Shown here piece by piece: positions 16,760 through 31,628 of a stretch of DNA of 64,000 nucleotides (position 1 is its first letter; each line of letters starts with the position of its first letter). The notes under the pieces were generated by a model, which ran no database searches, had not been told where the DNA came from, and worked only from the letters and a program-made list of their open reading frames with translations. The stretch comes from Bombus terrestris (lineage: Eukaryota; Arthropoda; Insecta; Hymenoptera; Apidae), in assembly GCF_910591885.1 (NCBI RefSeq), contig NW_025963562.1, positions 744,001 through 808,000 of the forward strand, given 5' to 3'. A program made the position numbers and the translations under genes.

Positions 16760-17720
16760 GACGTGTAACGTTATATGCTATTACGTTATAACGTATAACG
16801 TTATATACTATTACGTTATAATGTATAACGTTATATTCCATCACTATAGGACCTATAACGTTATATTGCACCACTATATGACGTACAACGTTATATACTA
16901 TTACGTTATGACGTAAAACGTTATATACTATTACGTTATTACGTATAACGCTATATCGCATCACTATATGACGTACGATGTTTTATACTGTTACGTTATA
17001 ACGTTTAGCGTTATGTTGCATTACTATATGATGCATAACGTTATATACTATTACGTTATAATGCATAACGTTATATTCTATCACTATAGGACCTATAACG
17101 TTATATTGCAACCATATTGCAACTATATGACGTATAACGTTACATACTATTACGTTATTACGTATAACGTTATATACTATTACGATATGACGTATATCGT
17201 TATATACTATTACGTTATAATGTATAACGTTATATTCCATCACTATGAGACCTAAAACGTTATATTGCACCACTATATGACGTATAACGTTATTTACTAT
17301 TACGTTATGACGTATAACGTTATGTACTATTACGTTATGACGTATAACGTTATATACTATTACGTTATAATGTATAACGTTATATTCCATCACTATAAGG
17401 CCTATAACGTTATATTGCACCACTACATGACGTATAACGTTATATACTATTACGTTATGACGTATAACGTTATGTACTATTACGTTATGACGTATAACGT
17501 TATATTCCATCACTATAAGGCCTATAACGTTATATTGCACCACTACATGACGTATAACGTTATATACGATTACGTTATGACGTATAACGTTATGTACTAT
17601 TACGTTATGACGTATAGCGTTATATAATATTACGTTATAATGTATAACGTTATATTCCATCACTATAAGGCCTATAACGGTATAATGCACCACTACATGA
17701 CGTATAACGTTATATACTAT

Positions 17721-17745
17721 TACCTTTATTATATTTACCGTTATG
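17721..17745. repeat. Local cluster of changes (TTTATTATATTTACC)
   Basis: In the homologous block at about 31.71 kb the sequence is the usual GTTATGACGTATAACG. Here several substitutions and one extra base lie within about 20 bp, while the flanks agree well. Dense change in one spot suggests local gene conversion, a multi-base mutation or an assembly error. Confidence 0.65.
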
Positions 17746-19679
17746 TATTATTACCTTTTATACTATAACGTTATATTCCATCACTATAGGACCTATAACG
17801 TTATATCGCATCACTATATGACGCATAACGATATATTGCATCACTATATGACGTATAACGTTATATACTATTACATTATAAGGTATAACGTCATATACTA
17901 TAAGGTTACAAGGTATAACGTTGTATTGCATAACTATAGGACGTATAACGACATATTGCATCACTATATGGCGTATAACGTTATATACTATTACGTTATA
18001 ATGTATAACGTTATATTCCATCACTGTAGGACCTATAACGTTATAGTGCACCACTATATGACGTATATCGTTATATACTATTACGTTATGACGTATAACG
18101 TTATGTACTATTACGTTATGACGTATAACGTTATATACTATTACGTTATAATGTATAACGTTATAATCCATCACTATAAGGGCTATAACGTTATATTGCA
18201 CCACTACATGACGTATAACGTTATATACTATTACGTTATGACGTATAACGTTATATACTATTACGTTATGACGTATAACGTTATATTCCATCACTATAAG
18301 GCCTATAACGTTATATTGCACCACTACATGACGTATAACGTTATATACGATTACGTTATGACGTATAACGTTATGTACTATTACGTTATGACGTATAGCG
18401 TTATATACTATTACGTTATAATGTATAACGTTATATTCCATCACTATAAGGCCTATAACGGTATATTGCACCACTACATGACGTATAACGTTATATACTA
18501 TTACGTTATGACGTATAACGTTATGTATTATTACCTTTTATACTATAACGTTATATTCCATCACTATTGGACCTATAACGTTATATCGCATCACTATATG
18601 ACGCATAACGATATATTGCATCACTATATGACGTATAACGTTATATACTATTACATTATAAGGTATAACGTCATATACTATAAGGTTACAAGGTATAACG
18701 TTGTATTGCATAACTATAGGACGTATAACGATATATTGCATCACTATATGGCGTATAACGTTATATACTATTACGTTATAATGTATAACGTTATATTCCA
18801 TCACTGTAGGACCTATAACGTTATAGTGCACCACTATATGACGTATAGCGTTATATACCATTACGTCATTACATATAACGTTATATCGCATCACTATATG
18901 ACGTACGATGTTTTATACTATTACGTTATAACGTTTAACGTTACATTGCATCTCTATATGACGTATAACGTTATATACTATTACGTTATTACGTATAACG
19001 TTACATACTATTACGTTATAACGTATAAAATTATATCGCATCACAATATGAAGTATAACATTATATTGCATCACTATATGACGTATAACGATATATTGCA
19101 TCACTATGTGGCGTATAACGTTATATACTATTACGTTATGACGTATAACGTTATATACTATTACGTTATAAGGTATAACGTCATATACTGTTAGGTTATA
19201 AGGTATAACGTTGTATTGCATATCTATAGGACTAATAACGATATATTGCATCACAATATGGCGTATAACGTTATACACTATTACGTTATTACGTATAACG
19301 TTATATCGCATCACTATATGACGTATAACGTTTTATTGCCTCTCTTTCTGTCGTATAGCGATATATTGCATCACTATATGACGTATAACGTTATATACTA
19401 TTACGTTATGACGTATCACGTTGTATACAATTATGTTATAACGTATAAAGTTATATCGCATCACAATATGAGGTATAACGTTATATACTATTACGTTATA
19501 ACCTATAACGTTATATTCTATTACGTTATGTCGTATAACGTTACATACTATTAGGTTATATTGTATAACATTATATCGAATCATTATATGACGTATAACG
19601 ATATATTGCACCACTATATGACGTATAACGTTATATACTATTACGTTATAACGTATAACGTTATATACAATTACGTTGT

Positions 19680-19706
19680 GACGTATAACGTATACTATTA
19701 CGTTAT
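19680..19706. repeat. 27-bp monomer (3-bp loss in the dyad)
   Basis: GACGTATAACGTATACTATT lacks three bases of the normal dyad. The same unit recurs at 25848 and 33668, as expected from the duplications, and keeps the open frame because the loss is three bases. Confidence 0.8.
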
Positions 19707-20847
19707 AAGGTATAACGTCATGTACTGTAAGGTTATAAGGTATAACGTTGTATTGCATAACTATAGGCCGTATAACGATATATTGCATCACAATATTGCG
19801 TATCAGGTCATATACTATTACGTTATTACGTATAACGTTATATCGCATCACTATATGACGTATAACGTTTTATTGCCTCTCTTTCGGTCGTATAACGATA
19901 TATTGCATCACTATATGACGTATAACGTTATATACTATTACGTTATAATGTATAACGTTATATTCCATCACTATGAGACCTATAACGTTATATTGCACCA
20001 CTATATGACGTATAACGGTATATACTATTACGTTATGACGTATAACGTTATGTATTATGACGTTTTATACCTATAACGTTATATTCCATCACTATAGGAC
20101 CTATAACGTTATATCGCATCACTATATGACGTATAACGGTATATTGCATCACTATATGACGTATAACGTTATATACTATTAGATTGTAAGGTATAACGTC
20201 ATATACTATTAGATTACAAGGTATAACTTTGTATTGCATAACTATAGGACGTATAACGACATATAGCATCACTATATGGCGTATAACGTTATATGCTATT
20301 ACGGTATAATGTATAACGTTATATTCCATCACTGTAGGACCTATAACGTTATAGTGCACCACTATATGACGAATAGCGTTATATACCATTACGTTATTAC
20401 GTTTAACGTTATATCGCATCACTATATGACGTATAACGTTTTATTGCCTCTCTTTCGGTCGTATAACAATATATTGCATCACTGTATGACGTATAACGTT
20501 ATATACTATTACGTTATGACGTATCGCGTTGTATACAATTATGTTATAACGTATAAAATTATATCGCATCACAATATGAGGTATAACATTATATTGCATC
20601 ACTATATGACGTATAACGATATATTGCATCACTATATGACGTATAACGTTATATACTATTACGTTATAACGTATAACGTTATATACCATTACGTTATAAT
20701 GTATAACGTTATATTCCATCACTATAGGACCTATAACGTTATATTGCACCACTATATGACTTACAACGTTATATACTATTACGTTATGACGTAAAACGTT
20801 ATATACTATTACGTTATTACGTATAACGTTATATCGCATCACTATAT

Positions 20848-22792
20848 GACGTACGATGTTTTATACTATTATTTTATAACGTTTAGCGTTATGTTGCATT
20901 ACTATATGATGCATAACGTTATATATTATTACGTTATAATGTATAACGTTATATTCCATCACTATAGGACCTATAACGTTATATTGCAACCACTATATGA
21001 CGTATAACGTTATGTACTATTACGTTATTACGTATAACGTTATATACTATTACGTTATGGCGTATAACGTTATATACTATTACGTTATAATGTATAACGT
21101 TATATTCCATCACTATGAGACCTAAAACGTTATATTGCACCACTATATGACGTATAACGATATATACTATTACGTTATGACGTATAACGTTATGTATTAT
21201 TACGTTTTATACTATAACGTTATATTCCATCACTATAGGACCTATAACGTTATATCGCATCACTATATGACGTATAACGATATATTGCATCACTATATGA
21301 CGTATAACGTTATATACTCTTACCTTGTAAGGCATAACGTCATATGCTATTAGATTACAAGGTATAACTTTGTATTGCATAACTATAGGACGTATAACGA
21401 CATATTGCATCACTATATGGCGTATAGCGTTATATACTATTACGTTATAATCTATAACGTTATATTCCATCACTATAGGACCTATAACGTTATATTGCAA
21501 CCACTATATGACGTATAACGTTATATACTATTACGTTATTACGTATAACGTTATATACTATTACGTTATGGCGTATAACGTTATATACTATTACGTTATA
21601 ATGTATAACGTTATATTCCATCACTATGAGACCTAAAACGTTATATTGCACCACTATATGACGTATAACGTTATATACTATTACGTTATGACGTATAACG
21701 TTATGTACTATTACGTTATGACGTATAACGTTATATACTATTACGTTATAATGTATAACGTTATATTCCATCACTATAAGGCCTATAACGTTATATACTA
21801 TTACGTTTTGACGTATTACGTTATATACTATTACGTTATAATGTATATCGTTATATTCCATCACTATAAGGCCTATAACGTTATATTGCACCTGTATATG
21901 AAGTATAACGTTATATACTATTACGTTATGACGTATAACTTTATGTACTATTACGTTATGACGTATAACGTTATATAGTATTACGTTATAATGTATAACG
22001 TTATATTCCATCACTATAAGGCCTATAACGTTATATACTATTACGTTATGACGTATAACGTTATATACTATTACGTTATAATGTATAACGTTATATTCCA
22101 TCACTATAAGGCCTATAACGTTATATTGCACCACTATATGACGTATAACGGTATATACCATTACGTTATGACGTATAACGTTATGTATTATTACGTTTTA
22201 TACTATAACGTTACATTCCTTCACTATAGGACCTATAACGTTATACCGCACCACTATATGACGTATAACGATATATTGCATCACTATATGACGTATAACG
22301 TTATATACTATTACGTTATGACGTATCACGTTATATACAATTATGTTATAACGTATAAATGTATATCGCATCACAATATGAGGTATAACGTTATATTGCA
22401 TCACTATATGACGTATAACGATATATTGCATCACTATATGACGTATAACGTTATATACTATTACGTTATAACGTATAACGTTATATACTATTACGTTATA
22501 ACGTATAACGTTATATACTATTACGTTATGACGTATAACGTTATATACTGCTACGTTATAATGTATAACGTCATATACTGTAAGGTTATAAGATATAACG
22601 TTGTATTGCATATCTATAGGACGTATAACGATATATTGCATCACTATATGACGTATAACGTTATATACTATTACGTTATAACCTATAACGTTATATTCTA
22701 TTAGGTTATGTCGTTATATACTATTAGGTTATATGGTATAACGTTATATCGCATCACTATATGACGTATAACGATATATTGCATCACTCTAT
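20848..22792. repeat. 1945-bp tandem duplication, unit 1
   Basis: A 1945-bp unit directly followed by a second copy at 22793-24737. The length fits 65 monomers plus two 31-mers minus 7 bp for the 23-mer at 22710. It starts at an F monomer. It also matches 27015-28959 and, with a 150-bp loss, about 34265-35585. Confidence 0.92.
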
Positions 22793-24737
22793 GACGTACG
22801 ATGTTTTATACTATTATTTTATAACGTTTAGCGTTATGTTGCATTACTATATGATGCATAACGTTATATATTATTACGTTATAATGTATAACGTTATATT
22901 CCATCACTATAGGACCTATAACGTTATATTGCAACCACTATATGACGTATAACGTTATGTACTATTACGTTATTACGTATAACGTTATATACTATTACGT
23001 TATGGCGTATAACGTTATATACTATTACGTTATAATGTATAACGTTATATTCCATCACTATGAGACCTAAAACGTTATATTGCACCACTATATGACGTAT
23101 AACGATATATACTATTACGTTATGACGTATAACGTTATGTATTATTACGTTTTATACTATAACGTTATATTCCATCACTATAGGACCTATAACGTTATAT
23201 CGCATCACTATATGACGTATAACGATATATTGCATCACTATATGACGTATAACGTTATATACTCTTACCTTGTAAGGCATAACGTCATATGCTATTAGAT
23301 TACAAGGTATAACTTTGTATTGCATAACTATAGGACGTATAACGACATATTGCATCACTATATGGCGTATAGCGTTATATACTATTACGTTATAATCTAT
23401 AACGTTATATTCCATCACTATAGGACCTATAACGTTATATTGCAACCACTATATGACGTATAACGTTATATACTATTACGTTATTACGTATAACGTTATA
23501 TACTATTACGTTATGGCGTATAACGTTATATACTATTACGTTATAATGTATAACGTTATATTCCATCACTATGAGACCTAAAACGTTATATTGCACCACT
23601 ATATGACGTATAACGTTATATACTATTACGTTATGACGTACAACGTTATGTACTATTACGTTATGACGTATAACGTTATATACTATTACGTTATAATGTA
23701 TAACGTTATATTCCATCACTATAAGGCCTATAACGTTATATACTATTACGTTTTGACGTATTACGTTATATACTATTACGTTATAATGTATATCGTTATA
23801 TTCCATCACTATAAGGCCTATAACGTTATATTGCACCTGTATATGAAGTATAACGTTATATACTATTACGTTATGACGTATAACTTTATGTACTATTACG
23901 TTATGACGTATAACGTTATATAGTATTACGTTATAATGTATAACGTTATATTCCATCACTATAAGGCCTATAACGTTATATACTATTACGTTATGACGTA
24001 TAACGTTATATACTATTACGTTATAATGTATAACGTTATATTCCATCACTATAAGGCCTATAACGTTATATTGCACCACTATATGACGTATAACGGTATA
24101 TACCATTACGTTATGACGTATAACGTTATGTATTATTACGTTTTATACTATAACGTTACATTCCTTCACTATAGGACCTATAACGTTATATCGCACCACT
24201 ATATGACGTATAACGATATATTGCATCACTATATGACGTATAACGTTATATACTATTACGTTATGACGTATCACGTTATATACAATTATGTTATAACGTA
24301 TAAATGTATATCGCATCACAATATGAGGTATAACGTTATATTGCATCACTATATGACGTATAACGATATATTGCATCACTATATGACGTATAACGTTATA
24401 TACTATTACGTTATAACGTATAACGTTATATACTATTACGTTATAACGTATAACGTTATATACTATTACGTTATGACGTATAACGTTATATACTGCTACG
24501 TTATAATGTATAACGTCATATACTGTAAGGTTATAAGGTATAACGTTGTATTGCATATCTATAGGACGTATAACGATATATTGCATCACTATATGACGTA
24601 TAACGTTATATACTATTACGTTATAACCTATAACGTTATATTCTATTAGGTTATGTCGTTATATACTATTAGGTTATATGGTATAACGTTATATCGCATC
24701 ACTATATGACGTATAACGATATATTGCATCACTCTAT
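22793..24737. repeat. 1945-bp tandem duplication, unit 2
   Basis: Head-to-tail copy of 20848-22792. I saw only a few substitutions between the units (for example GACGTACAAC near 23637 against GACGTATAAC, and ATATCGCACC near 24187 against ATACCGCACC), so the event is recent on the scale of this array. The sequence at 24738 continues as it does after the equivalent cassette at 28960. Confidence 0.92.
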
Positions 24738-25067
24738 GACGTATAACGTTATATACTATTATGTTATGACGTATAACGTTGTATTGCATCACTATAGGAC
24801 GTATAACGTTATATTGCATCACTATATGGCGTATAAACTTATACACTATTACGTTATAATGTATAACGTTATATTCCATCACTATAGGGCGTATATCGTT
24901 ATATTGCATCTCTATATGACGTATAGCGTTATATACTATTACGTTATAATGTACAACGTTATATTCCATCACTGTAGGACCTATAACGTTATAGTGCACC
25001 ACTATATGTCGTATAACGTTATATACTATTACGTTATTACGTATAACGTTATATCTCATCACTACAT
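24738..25067. repeat. Gamma cassette continuation joining two duplications
   Basis: This short stretch matches 15023-15352 and 28960-29289. It lies between the end of the 1945-bp tandem pair and the left edge (F monomer at 25068) of the second 3.9-kb copy. Confidence 0.75.
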
Positions 25068-28000
25068 GACGTACGATGTTTTATACTATTACGTTATAAC
25101 GTTTAACGTTACATTGCATCTCTATATGACGTATAACGTTATATACTATTACGTTATTACGTATAACGTTACATACTATTACGTTATAACGTATAAAATT
25201 ATATCGCATCACAATATGAAGTATAACATTATATTGCATCACTATATGACGTATAACGATATATTGCATCACTATGTGGCGTATAACGTTATATACTATT
25301 ACGTTATGACGTATAACGTTATATACTATTACGTTATAAGGTATAACGTCATATACTGTTAGGTTATAAGGTATAACGTTGTATTGCATATCTATAGGAC
25401 TAATAACGATATATTGCATCACAATATGGCGTATAACGTTATACACTATTACGTTATTACGTATAACGTTATATCGCATCACTATATGACGTATAACGTT
25501 TTATTGCCTCTCTTTCTGTCGTATAGCGATATATTGCATCACTATATGACGTATAACGTTATATACTATTACGTTATGACGTATCACGTTGTATACAATT
25601 ATGTTATAACGTATAAAGTTATATCGCATCACAATATGAGGTATAACGTTATATACTATTACGTTATAACCTATAACGTTATATTCTATTACGTTATGTC
25701 GTATAACGTTACATACTATTAGGTTATATTGTATAACATTATATCGAATCATTATATGACGTATAACGATATATTGCACCACTATATGACGTATAACGTT
25801 ATATACTATTACGTTATAACGTATAACGTTATATACAATTACGTTGTGACGTATAACGTATACTATTACGTTATAAGGTATAACGTCATGTACTGTAAGG
25901 TTATAAGGTATAACGTTGTATTGCATAACTATAGGCCGTATAACGATATATTGCATCACAATATTGCGTATCAGGTCATATACTATTACGTTATTACGTA
26001 TAACGTTATATCGCATCACTATATGACGTATAACGTTTTATTGCCTCTCTTTCGGTCGTATAACGATATATTGCATCACTATATGACGTATAACGTTATA
26101 TGCTATTACGTTATAATGTATAACGTTATATTCCATCACTATGAGACCTATAACGTTATATTGCACCACTATATGACGTATAACGGTATATACTATTACG
26201 TTATGACGTATAACGTTATGTATTATGACGTTTTATACTATAACGTTATATTCCATCACTATAGGACCTATAACGTTATATCGCATCACTATATGACGTA
26301 TAACGGTATATTGCATCACTATATGACGTATAACGTTATATACTATTAGATTGTAAGGTATAACGTCATATACTATTAGATTACAAGGTATAACTTTGTA
26401 TTGCATAACTATAGGACGTATAACGACATATAGCATCACTATATGGCGTATAACGTTATATGCTATTACGGTATAATGTATAACGTTATATTCCATCACT
26501 GTAGGACCTATAACGTTATAGTGCACCACTATATGACGAATAGCGTTATATACCATTACGTTATTACGTTTAACGTTATATCGCATCACTATATGACGTA
26601 TAACGTTTTATTGCCTCTCTTTCGGTCGTATAACAATATATTGCATCACTGTATGACGTATAACGTTATATACTATTACGTTATGACGTATCGCGTTGTA
26701 TACAATTATGTTATAACGTATAAAATTATATCGCATCACAATATGAGGTATAACATTATATTGCATCACTATATGACGTATAACGATATATTGCATCACT
26801 ATATGACGTATAACGTTATATACTATTACGTTATAACGTATAACGTTATATACCATTACGTTATAATGTATAACGTTATATTCCATCACTATAGGACCTA
26901 TAACGTTATATTGCACCACTATATGACTTACAACGTTATATACTATTACGTTATGACGTAAAACGTTATATACTATTACGTTATTACGTATAACGTTATA
27001 TCGCATCACTATATGACGTACGATGTTTTATACTATTATTTTATAACGTTTAGCGTTATGTTGCATTACTATATGATGCATAACGTTATATATTATTACG
27101 TTATAATGTATAACGTTATATTCCATCACTATAGGACCTATAACGTTATATTGCAACCACTATATGACGTATAACGTTATGTACTATTACGTTATTACGT
27201 ATAACGTTATATACTATTACGTTATGGCGTATAACGTTATATACTATTACGTTATAATGTATAACGTTATATTCCATCACTATGAGACCTAAAACGTTAT
27301 ATTGCACCACTATATGACGTATAACGATATATACTATTACGTTATGACGTATAACGTTATGTATTATTACGTTTTATACTATAACGTTATATTCCATCAC
27401 TATAGGACCTATAACGTTATATCGCATCACTATATGACGTATAACGATATATTGCATCACTATATGACGTATAACGTTATATACTCTTACCTTGTAAGGC
27501 ATAACGTCATATGCTATTAGATTACAAGGTATAACTTTGTATTGCATAACTATAGGACGTATAACGACATATTGCATCACTATATGGCGTATAGCGTTAT
27601 ATACTATTACGTTATAATCTATAACGTTATATTCCATCACTATAGGACCTATAACGTTATATTGCAACCACTATATGACGTATAACGTTATATACTATTA
27701 CGTTATTACGTATAACGTTATATACTATTACGTTATGGCGTATAACGTTATATACTATTACGTTATAATGTATAACGTTATATTCCATCACTATGAGACC
27801 TAAAACGTTATATTGCACCACTATATGACGTATAACGTTATATACTATTACGTTATGACGTACAACGTTATGTACTATTACGTTATGACGTATAACGTTA
27901 TATACTATTACGTTATAATGTATAACGTTATATTCCATCACTATAAGGCCTATAACGTTATATACTATTACGTTTTGACGTATTACGTTATATACTATTA

Positions 28001-28959
28001 CGTTATAATGTATATCGTTATATTCCATCACTATAAGGCCTATAACGTTATATTGCACCTGTATATGAAGTATAACGTTATATACTATTACGTTATGACG
28101 TATAACTTTATGTACTATTACGTTATGACGTATAACGTTATATAGTATTACGTTATAATGTATAACGTTATATTCCATCACTATAAGGCCTATAACGTTA
28201 TATACTATTACGTTATGACGTATAACGTTATATACTATTACGTTATAATGTATAACGTTATATTCCATCACTATAAGGCCTATAACGTTATATTGCACCA
28301 CTATATGACGTATAACGGTATATACCATTACGTTATGACGTATAACGTTATGTATTATTACGTTTTATACTATAACGTTACATTCCATCACTATAGGACC
28401 TATAACGTTATACCGCACCACTATATGACGTATAACGATATATTGCATCACTATATGACGTATAACGTTATATACTATTACGTTATGACGTATCACGTTA
28501 TATACAATTATGTTATAACGTATAAATGTATATCGCATCACAATATGAGGTATAACGGTATATTGCATCACTATATGACGTATAACGATATATTGCATCA
28601 CTATATGACGTATAACGTTATATACTATTACGTTATAACGTATAACGTTATATACTATTACGTTATAACGTATAACGTTATATACTATTACGTTATGACG
28701 TATAACGTTATATACTGCTACGTTATAATGTATAACGTCATATACTGTTAGGTTATAAGGTATAACGTTGTATTGCATATCTATAGGACGTATAACGATA
28801 TATTGCATCACTATATGACGTATAACGTTATATACTATTACGTTATAACCTATAACGTTATATTCTATTAGGTTATGTCGTTATATACTATTAGGTTATA
28901 TGGTATAACGTTATATCGCATCACTATATGACGTATAACGATATATTGCATCACTCTAT
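25068..28959. repeat. 3.9-kb segmental duplication, copy 2
   Basis: Second copy of 18900-22792. After 28959 it runs into the rest of the gamma cassette (GACGCATAAC unit at 28960), whereas copy 1 is followed at 22793 by an F monomer that starts a tandem duplicate. Confidence 0.87.
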
Positions 28960-30699
28960 GACGCATAACGTTATATACTATTATGTTATGACGTATAACG
29001 TTGTATTGCATCACTATAGGACGTATAACGTTATATTGCATCACTATATGGCGTATAAACTTATACACTATTACGTTATAATGTATAACGTTATATTCCA
29101 TCACTATAGGGCGTATATCGTTATATTGCATCTCTATATGACGTATAGCGTTATATACTATTACGTTATAATGTACAACGTTATATTCCATCACTGTAGG
29201 ACCTATAACGTTATAGTGCACCACTATATGACGTATAACGTTATATACTATTACGTTATTACGTATAACGTTATATCTCATCACTACATGACGTACGATG
29301 TTTTATACTATTACGTTATAACGTTTAACGTTACATTGCACCTCTATATGACGTATAACGTTATATACTATTACGTTTTGACGGATAACGTTATATACTA
29401 TTACGTTATAAGGTATAACGTCATATACTGTTAGGTTATAAGGAATAACGTTGCATTGCATAACTGTAGGACGTATAACGATATATTGCATCACTATAGG
29501 ACGTATAACGATATATTGCATCACTATATGGCGTATAAACTTATAAACTATTACGTTATAATGAATAACGTTATATTCCATCACTATATGGCGTATATCG
29601 TTCTAGTGCATCTCTATATGACGTATAAAGATATATTGCATCACTATATGGCGTATAAAGTTATAAACTATTACGTTATAGTGTATAACGTTATATTCCA
29701 TCACTATATGGCGTATATCGTTATATTGCATCTCTATTGGACCTATAACGATATATTGCAACACTATATGGCGTATAAAGTTATAAACTAGTACGTTATA
29801 ATGTATAACGTTATATTCCATCACTATAGGCCCTGTAACGCTATATTGCACCACTATATGACCTATAACGTTATATACTATTACGTTATAAGTTATAACG
29901 TTATATACTATTACGTTATATACTATAACGTTGTATTCCATCTCTATACGACCTATAACGTTATATTCCATCACTATAGGACCTATAACGTTATATCGCA
30001 TCACTATATGACGTATAACGATATATTCCATCACTATATGACGTATAACGTTATATACTATTACATTATAAGGAATAACGTCATATACTATTAGGTTACA
30101 AGGTATAACGTTGTATTGCATAACTATAGGACGTATAACGATATATTGCATCACTATATGGCGTATAACGTTATATACTATTACGTTATAATGTATAACG
30201 TTATATTCCATCACTGTAGGACCTATAACGTTATAGTGCACTACTATATGACGTAAAGCGTTATATACCATTACGTTGTTACGTTTAACGTTATGTCGCA
30301 TCACTATATGACGTACGATGTTTTATACTATTACGTTATAACGTTTAACGTTATATTGCACCACTATATGACGTATAACGTTATATTCCATCACTGTAGG
30401 ACCTATAACGTTATAGTGCACCACTATATGACGTATAGCGTTATATACTATTACGTTATTACGTATAGCGTTATATACTATTACGTTATGACGTATAACG
30501 TTATATCGCATCACTATATGACGTATAACGTTTTATTGCCTCTCTTTCGGTCGTATAACGATATATTGCATCACTATATGACGTATAACGTTATATACTA
30601 TTACGTTATGACGTATCGCGTTGAATACAATTATGTTATAACATATAAAATTATATCGCATCACAATATGAGGCATAACATTATATTGCATCACTATAT

Positions 30700-30756
30700 G
30701 ACGATATATTGCTTAACGTTATATATTGCCTATAACGTTATATCGCATCACTATAT
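30700..30756. repeat. Abnormal 57-bp double monomer, second copy
   Basis: Same rearranged pair as at 16703, at the expected offset of 13997. Confidence 0.8.
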
Positions 30757-31628
30757 GACGTGTAACGTTATATGCTATTACGTTATAACGTATAACGTTA
30801 TATACTATTACGTTATAATGTATAACGTTATATTCCATCACTATAGGACCTATAACGTTATATTGCACCACTATATGACGTACAACGTTATATACTATTA
30901 CGTTATGACGTAAAACGTTATATACTATTACGTTATTACGTATAACGCTATATCGCATCACTATATGACGTACGATGTTTTATACTGTTACGTTATAACG
31001 TTTAGCGTTATGTTGCATTACTATATGATGCATAACGTTATATACTATTACGTTATAATGTATAACGTTATATTCTATCACTATAGGACCTATAACGTTA
31101 TATTGCAACCACTATATGACGTATAACGTTACATACTATTACGTTATTACGTATAACGTTATATACTATTACGATATGACGTATATCGTTATATACTATT
31201 ACGTTATAATGTATAACGTTATATTCCATCACTATGAGACCTAAAACGTTATATTGCACCACTATATGACGTATAACGTTATTTACTATTACGTTATGAC
31301 GTATAACGTTATGTACTATTACGTTATGACGTATAACGTTATATACTATTACGTTATAATGTATAACGTTATATTCCATCACTATAAGGCCTATAACGTT
31401 ATATTGCACCACTACATGACGTATAACGTTATATACTATTACGTTATGACGTATAACGTTATGTACTATTACGTTATGACGTATAACGTTATATTCCATC
31501 ACTATAAGGCCTATAACGTTATATTGCACCACTACATGACGTATAACGTTATATACGATTACGTTATGACGTATAACGTTATGTACTATTACGTTATAAC
31601 GTATAGCGTTATATAATATTACGTTATA

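Larger units (their letters stand above)
14520..19886. repeat. 5.4-kb segmental duplication, copy 1
   Basis: Colinear with 28457-33874. The offset is 13937 at 14931, 13997 after a 60-bp difference near 15.71 kb, 13989 after an 8-bp difference near 17.11 kb, and 13988 after a 1-bp difference near 17.73 kb. Between these steps the monomer order and most private variants match, with only scattered substitutions seen. The first step is a loss of two monomers in this copy. The second is a small gain in this copy (repeated ATTGCAAC). The third is a cluster of changes at 17721-17745. Confidence 0.88.
18900..22792. repeat. 3.9-kb segmental duplication, copy 1
   Basis: Colinear with 25068-28959 at an offset of 6168, which becomes 6167 after about 20.06 kb, where this copy has one extra base (TATACCTATAAC). 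It starts at a GACGTACGATG ('F') monomer. Upstream of that monomer the two copies have different neighbours. Confidence 0.87.

Noticed and set aside
17743..19194. A 483-codon gene for a Tyr/Asn/Val/Ile-rich repeat protein
   Set aside because: The frame stays open only because the monomer is 30 bp. The antisense strand is also open, frame limits are set by 29- and 31-bp monomers, and equivalent frames occur all over the array with ATG in nearly every unit. No promoter, intron or domain evidence supports a gene.
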